A stretch of DNA of 6,257 bases from a bacterium (GTDB lineage: Bacteria > JAJVIF01 > JAGGVT01), in NCBI GenBank assembly GCA_021157815.1, contig JAGGVT010000152.1, positions 1 to 6,257 on the forward strand. Direction: 5' to 3'. This document shows, one piece after another, positions 1 through 5,965 of the stretch. The notes under the pieces are model-generated. The model saw nothing but the letters and a program-made list of their open reading frames with translations, searched no databases and was not told the origin of the DNA. The position numbers and the translations under genes were made by a program. Numbering within the stretch: position 1 is the stretch's first letter; each line of letters opens with the position of its first letter.

Positions 1-2
1 AA

Positions 3-698
3 TCACGACATCACACGCTTGCCCCATGTCTTAACAATATCCACGTACATTTTCATGCGGAGTTTGAGGCCCTTTTGGGTGCCTAGTTTTTCCTCTTTAG
101 TGCGCTGCGACACACCCTCCCATTCGATTACTTTGAGCGTGGCTTTTTCATCGCGGACGAGGTCCTGGAGTTCGCGCTCGATTCCGTAGCCGATTTTCTC
201 CATCGGCCGTGATGTGTCGAGCCTGTGCCAGACCTCACGAATCATCGCGCGCTGGCCGCTTAAGCCGGGTGAGATTCGGTGGGCGATGTCGGTGCGGAAT
301 CGTCCGTTTCTGAATATTCCCATTGTCATTTCAACCTCGTTGTTCAGCACGGGAGCGAGGAGGTCGAGGACATGCTTTTCATCGAGGTTCATAAGATCGG
401 CATCGAGGAAGAGGATTATCGGTGCGGTGGTTTGGATGATGCCCTCGTTCATCGCGGCGGCTTTCCCGACATTTTTATTCAGTTTGATAACCTCAGCGCC
501 CGCGATCTCAGCGGCTTCGGATGTGCCGTCCGTGGAGCCGTCATCGACAACGACAACGCGACTGATTTTTGCCATGCTTTTGATAACGCGGACAACGTCG
601 CCAACCCTGCCAACCTCGTTGTGCGCGGGGATGATAGCGACAATTTGTTTTGGATTGCCGTTTGGTTGTGGTGTATGTGTGGCGTTTATTTCTGTCAT
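3..698 (-). CDS. Family 2 glycosyltransferase (GT-A fold)
   Basis: This 231-residue protein is a complete small inverting GT2 enzyme, which transfers a sugar from a nucleotide-sugar donor. An N-terminal strand runs into PAHNE (residues 24-28). The nucleotide-binding DDGSTDGT follows at 52-59, then N76 with GKA at 79-81, and the metal-binding DxD motif appears as DAD at 99-101. SGQRA (147-151) and GYGIERELQ (170-178) fit the acceptor-side pattern of cytosolic GT2 enzymes that have no membrane anchor. No transmembrane segment is visible, and the basic C-terminus (KLRMKMYVDIVKTWGKR) may lie against the membrane. The ATG at 696-698 has no clear Shine-Dalgarno sequence: an A-rich stretch precedes it, and the nearest purine run (GGGG) belongs to a repeat hairpin about 15 nt upstream. 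The gene lies 241 nt after the LolA-like gene with no terminator between them, so co-transcription is possible. Donor and acceptor cannot be deduced. Confidence 0.9.
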   Translation of the reverse strand: MTEINATHTPQPNGNPKQIVAIIPAHNEVGRVGDVVRVIKSMAKISRVVVVDDGSTDGTSEAAEIAGAEVIKLNKNVGKAAAMNEGIIQTTAPIILFLDADLMNLDEKHVLDLLAPVLNNEVEMTMGIFRNGRFRTDIAHRISPGLSGQRAMIREVWHRLDTSRPMEKIGYGIERELQDLVRDEKATLKVIEWEGVSQRTKEEKLGTQKGLKLRMKMYVDIVKTWGKRVMS

Positions 699-708
699 TT
701 TTATTTAG

Positions 709-894
709 TTTTTCCCCGGTTAAGGGAAACCGGGTTACATTTTTTCGTAAATCAGCGCTATTTTTCCGGTTAATGAGAACCCGGGTTACAATATAGCCAA
801 CTTTTTCCCCGGTTAAGGGAAACCGGGTTACATTTTTTCGTAAATCAGCACTATTTTTCCGGTTAATGAGAACCCGGGTTACGGTATAGCCAGC
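709..894. repeat. 93-bp tandem duplication (two copies)
   Basis: Positions 709-801 and 802-894 are the same 93-bp unit repeated head to tail. They differ at only four positions: 757/850, 790/883, 791/884 and 800/893. Each unit carries two hairpins (see the REP-like cluster entry) joined by a linker containing TTTTTTCGTAAATCAGC. The near identity points to a recent duplication or to active homogenisation. The repeat lies wholly between the stop of the LolA-like gene and the start of the glycosyltransferase. Confidence 0.95.
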
Positions 895-925
895 ATTTTT
901 CCCGGGAAATGGATTCCCGGGCTAC
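715..925 (-). repeat. Cluster of five REP-like hairpins with 5' GTAA/GTAG
   Basis: Five short palindromes lie in one orientation. Read on the minus strand, each starts with GTAA or GTAG, continues into a GC-rich stem, and ends in a run of A. On the plus strand the stems are 715-721/728-734 and its duplicate 808-814/821-827 (CCCGGTT with AACCGGG, 6-nt loops). Next are 766-771/778-784 and its duplicate 859-864/871-877 (CCGGTT with AACCCGG, one bulged base). The last is 901-908/914-921. The tetranucleotides lie at 735-738, 786-789, 828-831, 879-882 and 922-925. In known REP elements a GTAG-type tetranucleotide beside a hairpin is the recognition signature of RAYT transposases. No such gene is in the window, so the REP assignment is by form only. 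The hairpins may also affect stability of the upstream mRNA. Confidence 0.6.
901..925 (-). repeat. Perfect 8-bp-stem hairpin, GTAG type
   Basis: CCCGGGAA (901-908) and TTCCCGGG (914-921) form a perfect stem around a 5-nt loop, with CTAC at 922-925 (GTAG on the minus strand). It lies 15 nt past the stop of the LolA-like gene. On the minus strand the stem is followed by A residues rather than T, so it is not a classical intrinsic terminator for that gene. Confidence 0.75.
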
Positions 926-939
926 ATATTAAATATGAA

Positions 940-1755
940 TCATTTCACGACATCGTAAAGCCTGTATCCCTCCAGCTTTTGGTTGAAGAATTCCGGAGTC
1001 AGGCCCGTGTTGAATTTCCAGTGCAGGAATGTGGATGTTGTTGCCTGCAAAAGGAAATCCCTGTCATCGTACGTTCTCGATTCACTGTTTAGCGGCAGAA
1101 GGTACATGCCTTCGACAATGTGATATTTAAAATCAGTAACATTGAAAATGTTTTCACCGGTCGATCTGAAACGTTTCGATTCAATTCTGATTTTCCTGAA
1201 ATCATCCTTCGCGAGATAGTAGTGTTTGATATTGGCAGCAAACGCTTCCTCGCGCGGAGTCATCTTTATAACATAACAATCCGTGCCATTGATTGTTTCA
1301 TCCGCGAGCAGTTCCAACTCGACCTGCCTTATGATTGCGCTGAACAGGTATTCATCGACATAGTAAATAGGAATGTTGTCCTTTAGCGTCAGAGTGCGTG
1401 TGGGCGCGAGGAAATAGATTTCCTTTCTGACCGAGCGAGTTGTATTCGTTGTCGGTTTTTTAGTTACCTCGACAACATCCACAGAGCAGTCGAGAATTCC
1501 CAGCGATGATTCGTACGCGAGCATTTTCAGCAGTATGTCCTGCGCTTCCAGGATTACATCGCCATCAGTTACCGCTTCACGGGATTCCTTATCCTCGCTA
1601 ACTTCTTTTTTCGTATCCTTTTTAACTTCCGTTTTCTCGCCGGTTTTACCGTAATCGCGATATCCGCGCGATGGGCGTTTTGAGTCCGCCTGTGCCGGCA
1701 CATTCCCCAAAACAAGGATGAATAGCGCAAGAATGGTAATTGCTGTAAACCTCAT
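940..1755 (-). CDS. Exported LolA/RseB-like protein
   Basis: This 271-residue protein starts with a clear Sec signal peptide: MRF, a hydrophobic core at residues 5-17, and a likely cut after AQA at 21-23. A charged linker rich in Lys and Glu follows to about residue 62, so the folded part probably stands off from the exit site. Residues 66-271 show the alternating strand pattern of the LolA/RseB/outer-membrane lipoprotein-sorting superfamily, including FLAPTR (115-120), INGTDCYVIKMTP (155-167) and HYYLAKDDFRKIRIES (178-193). Two cysteines (90 and 160) could pair in the periplasm. There is no lipobox, so it is probably soluble. By family analogy it would bind a lipid or lipoprotein, but the ligand is unknown. 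The ATG at 1753-1755 is supported by GAGGTG 7 nt upstream. It is the third gene of the cluster, 33 nt after the DUF327 gene. Family assignment rests on pattern, not on a single diagnostic motif. Confidence 0.75.
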   Translation of the reverse strand: MRFTAITILALFILVLGNVPAQADSKRPSRGYRDYGKTGEKTEVKKDTKKEVSEDKESREAVTDGDVILEAQDILLKMLAYESSLGILDCSVDVVEVTKKPTTNTTRSVRKEIYFLAPTRTLTLKDNIPIYYVDEYLFSAIIRQVELELLADETINGTDCYVIKMTPREEAFAANIKHYYLAKDDFRKIRIESKRFRSTGENIFNVTDFKYHIVEGMYLLPLNSESRTYDDRDFLLQATTSTFLHWKFNTGLTPEFFNQKLEGYRLYDVVK

Positions 1756-1762
1756 TTATAAT

Positions 1763-1768
1763 CACCTC
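1763..1768 (-). promoter_or_regulatory. Ribosome binding site of the LolA-like gene
   Basis: GAGGTG on the minus strand lies 7 nt before the ATG at 1753-1755. It fixes that start. Confidence 0.8.
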
Positions 1769-1788
1769 GAATAGATTCCTGCATGTTC

Positions 1789-2223
1789 TTATTTATACAA
1801 ATCAACTAGAATTCCTTTTATTTCATCAATCAATCTCATCAATTCACCCCGTTCCATTTCCTCTTTTATAACCAGCGCGGCGAGTTCATCGAGTTTCGTA
1901 TCCACAACTTTCACAATCACGTACGGCTCCTCATAAACACTGTCTCGAACGATTACCTTAACCTCGCGGGACGAATCAAGCACCTCGGTAAGGAATTCCC
2001 TGATACGCTTGCGGTATTCCTTTAACGCCGAATTGCTTCTCGATTCAACAAGCTCATTAGCCGCGGTTTCAATACTTTCAAAAAGGCTTTGTGTCCGCTC
2101 CTGTTCACCGGTTTGATCAGACTTGGCAAGAAGGTCATGGAATTTCCCATCGGCAGTGTGTTTCAGCTTGTTTTTACCTTTTACACCCCTTGTTGGTTTA
2201 TCTCCGATAGGTTTTATTTGCAT
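1789..2223 (-). CDS. YaaR/DUF327 family protein
   Basis: This 144-residue protein matches the YaaR family (DUF327), which has no settled biochemical function. The N-terminus MQIKPIG resembles the usual family opening. After a disordered basic stretch (8-40), a helical region contains the family landmarks: ALKEYRKRIREFLTEVL (66-82), YVIVKVVDTKLDEL (101-114), and a closing helix ending EIKGILVDL (134-142). No signal peptide or membrane segment is present, so it is probably cytoplasmic. An upstream TTG at 2251-2253 would add ten residues but overlaps the preceding gene and has no well-placed Shine-Dalgarno sequence. I chose the ATG at 2221-2223 because it starts with the family-like motif. It lies 7 nt after the preceding stop with only a weak GAG before it, so translation is probably coupled to the upstream gene. 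Confidence 0.85.
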   Translation of the reverse strand: MQIKPIGDKPTRGVKGKNKLKHTADGKFHDLLAKSDQTGEQERTQSLFESIETAANELVESRSNSALKEYRKRIREFLTEVLDSSREVKVIVRDSVYEEPYVIVKVVDTKLDELAALVIKEEMERGELMRLIDEIKGILVDLYK

Positions 2224-2230
2224 AACCGGC

Positions 2231-3448
2231 TCAGCGCTGCTTTCCGCCCTCAAGCGCTTTTTTACGTTTGATATCCTCGCATAGTTTGATAATACCCTTT
2301 TTTAGGACTTCCCTGCAGATTGATTTGTTGCTGCTGCCGTACTGCGCCGCATTTGAATAATCCTTGATTTTTGCAACGTTCTTCCACAGGTATTTACCGC
2401 GCACTGTGTCAACAAGTGATGCTTCAATCTCGCAGCTTATTCGAACATCTTTAGCGAAATGCTGTTCGTGCTCAGCGCCATAGACATCGAATTTCCTGAC
2501 CCGCCCCTGGATTATGCCGTCAACATCGTATTTTTTGCCCAGCCTGACAGCTCTTTCAAAAAGATGAATCCCCGCGGCTTCATCATCCGCGAGTTCCAGC
2601 TCAATGATTTCAACATCTTCGCCAAACGAATCGATGATAAATTTCGGAATGTAATGCGTGTAACCTGTTATCTCGCCCTGATCCTTGAACGGAACAACTC
2701 CGATTCTTTTCAACGGTGGCACATTGTATTCGACAATAACCGGTTTTGGTATTGTTCTTTTTTCCGCATCAATAGGCAAAGGTGTAGAGTAGGGGTTAAA
2801 CGCCGATGATGCTGGCTGCTGTATGTTCTGCGTGAACGATGAAGCGGCGTCAATCTGGCATCTTAACGTGCCTCCGAAAGCCAGCTCACGGAATGAAACC
2901 TGCTCTTCGAGATTATTATCCTTGTCAAGCGACAATGAATAGCCGTCAAAGAGATGCAGTTCACCTGAGTCCTTGTCAAATTCACGTTTCTGAGCCAAGC
3001 TGATTTTACGCCTTCCCATTTCACGCTCTTCAATTAAGAGAGTGTCAAACAGGCCATCGAACTTGACCATCACCTTGTTGCCCTCGATGAAGGTGCCCGG
3101 AATCTCGATTCCAAGCATGTTTTCAATCGATGTATTTTCGAATTTCAATCGCTGAGAGACCTTGCCATTATAGTCAAGGATAAACTGCTCACCCTTTGGG
3201 ATGACAATTTCGTTTTCCGTGATTATTGCCTCATCCGCGATGATAATCGATACTGAATTTTCACCGAAGTACTGAACGATAATCGGCTTTTTCAGTTTTT
3301 GCGATTTCTCAAGGAAAATCTTATCCGCATAATAAAACGCTTTGCCTTCCTTGACATAGATATTTGATGCGTACGATGTTGCCGCCATCAAAAAGGCAAA
3401 GACGAGTATTAACGGAAATATGATGATACGGCGTCCGAGTATGGACAT
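2231..3448 (-). CDS. Exported protein with C-terminal LpoB/CsgG-like domain
   Basis: This 405-residue protein begins with a signal peptide: GRR, a hydrophobic stretch at 8-23, and likely cleavage after SYA at 25-27. Residues 30-195 form a beta-rich region that I do not recognise. A Ser/Gln/Pro linker spans about 200-245. The C-terminal domain (about 247-393) has the layout of the LpoB/CsgG/TolB-N type fold: a first strand KRIGVVPF (247-254), then YDVDGIIQGRVRKF (307-320), and EIEASLVDTVRGKYLW (340-355), the familiar last strands with 'lvD..tG..lW'. There is no lipobox cysteine, so it is probably periplasmic rather than a lipoprotein. Such domains usually bind or activate an envelope complex; the partner here is unknown. 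A TTG at 3455-3457 is also in frame, but GGAGG at 3458-3462 would touch it. The ATG at 3446-3448 sits 9 nt after that site and is preferred. It is the first gene of the cluster. Confidence 0.75.
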   Translation of the reverse strand: MSILGRRIIIFPLILVFAFLMAATSYASNIYVKEGKAFYYADKIFLEKSQKLKKPIIVQYFGENSVSIIIADEAIITENEIVIPKGEQFILDYNGKVSQRLKFENTSIENMLGIEIPGTFIEGNKVMVKFDGLFDTLLIEEREMGRRKISLAQKREFDKDSGELHLFDGYSLSLDKDNNLEEQVSFRELAFGGTLRCQIDAASSFTQNIQQPASSAFNPYSTPLPIDAEKRTIPKPVIVEYNVPPLKRIGVVPFKDQGEITGYTHYIPKFIIDSFGEDVEIIELELADDEAAGIHLFERAVRLGKKYDVDGIIQGRVRKFDVYGAEHEQHFAKDVRISCEIEASLVDTVRGKYLWKNVAKIKDYSNAAQYGSSNKSICREVLKKGIIKLCEDIKRKKALEGGKQR

Positions 3449-3457
3449 AAGCCGCAA

Positions 3458-3462
3458 CCTCC
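3458..3462 (-). promoter_or_regulatory. Ribosome binding site deciding the ATG start
   Basis: GGAGG on the minus strand lies 9 nt before the ATG at 3446-3448 and directly abuts the alternative TTG at 3455-3457. It therefore supports the ATG. Confidence 0.75.
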
Positions 3463-3508
3463 AATATCACAAGGAGTTAGTTAAAATCCAAACTACCTCA
3501 AACCCAAT

Positions 3509-3538
3509 ATTATAAGTGATTGAATCCTCCTTTACCAA
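3509..3538 (-). promoter_or_regulatory. Predicted sigma-70 promoter of the three-gene cluster
   Basis: On the minus strand, TTGGTA (plus 3533-3538) is followed after 18 nt by a consensus TATAAT (plus 3509-3514). The start site would fall near 3502, giving a leader of about 53 nt before the ATG at 3448. The -35 box matches four of six consensus bases. It lies downstream of the thrS terminator, as expected for an independent unit. Confidence 0.6.
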
Positions 3539-3601
3539 TCCTGAGATGATAATACGACACATATTAGGCATTAAGGGTTGATTGAATTTCACCGGATTTT
3601 A

Positions 3602-3786
3602 CCGGTGTCAGACACCTTGATAATGGTGTTGTCAAGGTGTCAGACACCTATATCCCAAATAAATTTCAAATGCCATATATTGTAAAGTCTGTTTACCGAC
3701 CTATTTATGCCGCGCGGTAAAATTGTGCGAATAATATGAAAGAGTCTGACACCCTATATTGGGAATCTCAAGGTGTCTGACACCGG
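3602..3786. repeat. 185-bp element with 19-bp perfect inverted termini
   Basis: Positions 3602-3620 (starting CCGGTGTCAGACACC) and 3768-3786 are exact reverse complements over 19 bp. Inside lie a second palindrome at 3636-3648 and a degenerate one at 3741-3753; the full palindromes in the arms are at 3604-3616 and 3772-3784. The inner copies are both followed by a TATAT-containing stretch and match in direct orientation. The element is non-coding and looks like a small, MITE-like or REP-cluster sequence. No target-site duplication directly abuts the 19-bp ends. Confidence 0.7.
3604..3648. repeat. Long hairpin, 17-bp arms built from two GGTGTCAGACACC palindromes
   Basis: Positions 3604-3620 and 3632-3648 pair over 17 positions with one central A/A mismatch (3610/3642), around an 11-nt loop. 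Each arm is itself a near-perfect palindrome (GGTGTC-A-GACACC), so the sequence can fold as one long hairpin or two short ones. Confidence 0.8.
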
Positions 3787-3821
3787 TGGAAACATAAATT
3801 GATTGACTGGAGTTTTACCGA

Positions 3822-3859
3822 TTTTAAAATAAAAACCCGGAGCAATGACGCTCCGGGTT
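3822..3859 (-). terminator. Intrinsic terminator of thrS
   Basis: AACCCGGAGC and GCTCCGGGTT (plus 3834-3843 and 3850-3859) form a perfect 10-bp stem with a 6-nt loop. On the minus strand the stem runs directly into TTTTTATTTT. It begins 33 nt after the thrS stop codon and should end the transcript before the next cluster. Confidence 0.93.
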
Positions 3860-3892
3860 GAGATGTGCTGTAAATAATCCTGAAAATAACTA

Positions 3893-5878
3893 CTAATCCG
3901 GCGGCAGGATTTTGTCCTTTACCATCATGACAAATTCGCTGAGCATTTTCGCGCCGATATCGCCCTCTTTACGAACTCGTACCGATGCCTGGCCGCTTTC
4001 CTTCTCGCGCTCGCCTACCACAAGGATGTATGGAATCTTCTGCAATTCAGCCTCGCGAATTTTAAATCCGACTTTCTCGTTGCGATCATCCACACGAACC
4101 CGCATCCCGAATGATTCCAGTTCCCCGGCGATATTATGCGCGTACTCCTGCTGGTCATCAGTGATATTCATTACGATAACCTGAACCGGCGCGAGCCACA
4201 GGGGGAAATCTCCGGCGGTGTGTTCAGTTAGAACTCCGATGAATCTTTCGAGTGAGCCGATAATCGCGCGATGTATCATGATTGGCCTGTGTTTCTGCCC
4301 ATCCGAGCCGAAATAGACCAAATCGAATCTTTCCGGCATATTGAAATCGAGTTGGATTGTGCATCCCTGCCACTCCCGCCCGATTGCGTCCTTGATAAAA
4401 TAATCAATCTTGGGCCCATAAAACGCGCCACCGCCCGGGTCAAGAATCGGGTTTAATTTGCGTCTTGCCGCCGCTTCGTGAAGCGCATTTTCAGCGCGTT
4501 CCCAGATTTCATCATCGCCGATCGATTTCTTTGGTTTGGTCGCAAGCTTGGCGTAATACTCAAAGCCAAACGTGTCGTAGATATCATGGACAAAATCCAT
4601 CACGCCGGTTAATTCATCTGTCAGTTGATCTTTAGTGCAGAAAATGTGGCCGTCATCGATTGTAACCATCCTGACGCGCATAAGTCCGGTTAGTGTTCCC
4701 GAACGCTCGTTGCGATAGCATGTTCCGAATTCGAAATATCGCGTTGGCAAATCTCGAAAACTTCGCAGATCGGATTTATACAGCAGAACATGTCCCGGGC
4801 AGTTCATCGGCTTAAGGCAAGTATCGACATCCTCAGTCTTAAGGAAAAACATGTTTTCCCGGTAGTTATCGAGATGTCCTGATGTTTCAAAGATTTTCGT
4901 TCGGAATACATGCGGTGTGTTGACAACATCGTATCCGCGTTTGCGATTCTGCTTGGTTACCCATTCGAACAGCGCGTCGCGAATAATCGTGCCATTCGGC
5001 AGGAAGAAAGGCATTCCGGGAGCGCCTTCCTCGGGGAATAAAAACAGTTTCAAATCGCGACCGATTTTGCGATGATCCCGCTTTTTCGCTTCTTCGAGAA
5101 GGTCAAGATATTTTTCCAGTTCCTTCTCAGTATGAAAAGCGGTGGCATAAATTCGCTGCAGCATCGGATTCTTCTCCGAGCCTTTCCAGTAGGCGCCTGA
5201 TGAACTCAGCAGTTTAAACGCTCCGATTTTGCCTGTTGATATCATGTGAGGTCCGCGGCATAAATCAAAGAATCCGTTTTGCTCATAAACAGTGATTTTA
5301 ATCTCATCCGATTCATCGGAAGCTACATCGATGATATCCTCCTCTTCGCCGGATGAGTCGATTGCGCCTGCTGATTCGCCGCTTTCCATCAAACTTTGGA
5401 GATGTTCGAGCTTTAGTTTCTCGCCGGACATTTTCAATCGCTCTGCGGCTTCATCAAAAGTCAACTCAACGCGCTTTAACGGCAGGTCGGCCTTGATGAT
5501 TTTCTTCATCTCAGTTTCGATTTTTTCAAGGTCTTCCTGTGTGAACGGGCGATTGATATCGAAATCGTAATAGAATCCATTTTCAATCGCGGGTCCGAAT
5601 CCCAATCCGGCATCGGGAAAAAGGTTCTTCACAGCGTTCGCCATGACATGCGCGGCTGTATGTCGCATGATATCAAGGCTCTCCGGATTTTTATCCGTAA
5701 TCAGTTCAAGAGTTACATCGTGGTCAAGCGGTGTAGTGGCATCGACAATTGTGCCGTTGACTTTTGCAGCAAAAGTCGCTTTGGCAAGATTGTCTGAAAT
5801 ATCTCGCGCCACTTCGAGTGGTGTGATTCCCTCCTTGCGTTCGATGGCGTCGCCGCCTTTCAATGTAATCCTTATCAT
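3893..5878 (-). CDS. thrS: Threonine--tRNA ligase
   Basis: This 661-residue enzyme charges tRNA-Thr and removes mis-attached serine. In order it has a TGS domain (1-62), an editing domain with HTAAH (H73, H77) and CRGPH (C207, H211), a class II catalytic core, and an anticodon-binding domain (about 560-661). The core carries motif 2 around YFEFGTCYRNERSG (381-394) and zinc ligands C360, H411 and H536, which correspond to C334, H385 and H511 of the E. coli enzyme. The first pair of editing histidines matches E. coli numbering exactly, but later landmarks are shifted by about 25, because an acidic Ser/Glu/Asp-rich insertion lies at about 165-192. I407 replaces the usual Gln of FTQDD. The frame stays open upstream to 6061, but GAGGT lies 7 nt before the ATG at 5876-5878 and the TGS domain starts there. 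The gene is monocistronic, with its own promoter and terminator. Confidence 0.98.
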   Translation of the reverse strand: MIRITLKGGDAIERKEGITPLEVARDISDNLAKATFAAKVNGTIVDATTPLDHDVTLELITDKNPESLDIMRHTAAHVMANAVKNLFPDAGLGFGPAIENGFYYDFDINRPFTQEDLEKIETEMKKIIKADLPLKRVELTFDEAAERLKMSGEKLKLEHLQSLMESGESAGAIDSSGEEEDIIDVASDESDEIKITVYEQNGFFDLCRGPHMISTGKIGAFKLLSSSGAYWKGSEKNPMLQRIYATAFHTEKELEKYLDLLEEAKKRDHRKIGRDLKLFLFPEEGAPGMPFFLPNGTIIRDALFEWVTKQNRKRGYDVVNTPHVFRTKIFETSGHLDNYRENMFFLKTEDVDTCLKPMNCPGHVLLYKSDLRSFRDLPTRYFEFGTCYRNERSGTLTGLMRVRMVTIDDGHIFCTKDQLTDELTGVMDFVHDIYDTFGFEYYAKLATKPKKSIGDDEIWERAENALHEAAARRKLNPILDPGGGAFYGPKIDYFIKDAIGREWQGCTIQLDFNMPERFDLVYFGSDGQKHRPIMIHRAIIGSLERFIGVLTEHTAGDFPLWLAPVQVIVMNITDDQQEYAHNIAGELESFGMRVRVDDRNEKVGFKIREAELQKIPYILVVGEREKESGQASVRVRKEGDIGAKMLSEFVMMVKDKILPPD

Positions 5879-5885
5879 GACTGAT

Positions 5886-5890
5886 ACCTC
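5886..5890 (-). promoter_or_regulatory. Ribosome binding site of thrS
   Basis: GAGGT on the minus strand lies 7 nt before the ATG at 5876-5878. It fixes the start and excludes the 61-codon upstream extension. Confidence 0.85.
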
Positions 5891-5939
5891 TGTATATGTT
5901 GTGTAACCGCGGGGATTTTTTAGATTACTCGACGGTGAA

Positions 5940-5965
5940 CACGCTAGCGTGAACACCCTAGGGTG
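5940..5965. repeat. Two adjacent 12-bp CTAG-centred palindromes
   Basis: CACGCTAGCGTG (5940-5951) and CACCCTAGGGTG (5954-5965) are perfect palindromes separated by AA, with centres 14 bp apart. GGTG-AA (5934-5939) extends the pattern on the left. They lie within the transcribed thrS leader. They could be a pair of protein-binding sites or alternative RNA hairpins: on the transcript GGUG-UU-CACG can pair with CGUG-UU-CACC around a CUAG loop, competing with the simple palindromes. Confidence 0.85.

Larger units (their letters stand above)
3578..3820. repeat. Imperfect direct repeats flanking a palindrome-rich element
   Basis: TTGATTGA followed by TTTTACCG occurs at 3578-3585/3597-3604 and again at 3799-3806/3813-3820, with 11 and 6 nt between the two words. 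The TTTACCG word also occurs at 3692-3698 and, inverted, at 3715-3721, where the two could form a 7-bp stem with a 16-nt loop. The block between holds the GGTGTC palindromes. No open reading frame was recognised in the block. Confidence 0.6.

Noticed and set aside
214-773. Two overlapping plus-strand open frames of 164 codons opposite the glycosyltransferase
   Set aside because: They are antisense shadows of a gene with intact catalytic motifs and show no recognisable domain; one also runs into the repeat array.
709-894. CRISPR array
   Set aside because: There are only two 93-bp copies, identical along their whole length, with no unique spacers.
715-925. Intrinsic terminators between the LolA-like gene and the glycosyltransferase
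   Set aside because: The stems are followed by A runs on the transcribed (minus) strand; the T runs precede the stems on the plus strand. Hairpin 715-734 with TTACATTTTTT could act weakly in the plus direction, but no plus-strand gene is there.
2224-2253. TTG start for the DUF327 protein, ten residues longer
   Set aside because: It overlaps the preceding gene, lacks a well-placed ribosome site, and puts residues before the family-like opening MQIKPIG.
3525-3533. A perfect Shine-Dalgarno sequence (AAAGGAGGA on the minus strand) that might start a small gene
   Set aside because: No ATG or GTG follows at the right distance, and the TTG frames close within a few codons. It falls in the spacer of the predicted promoter.
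5878-5900. Threonine-rich attenuator peptide just before thrS
   Set aside because: ACA ACA TAT ACA occurs in the thrS frame just upstream of the start, but there is no start codon with a ribosome site for a leader peptide and no terminator-antiterminator pair after it.
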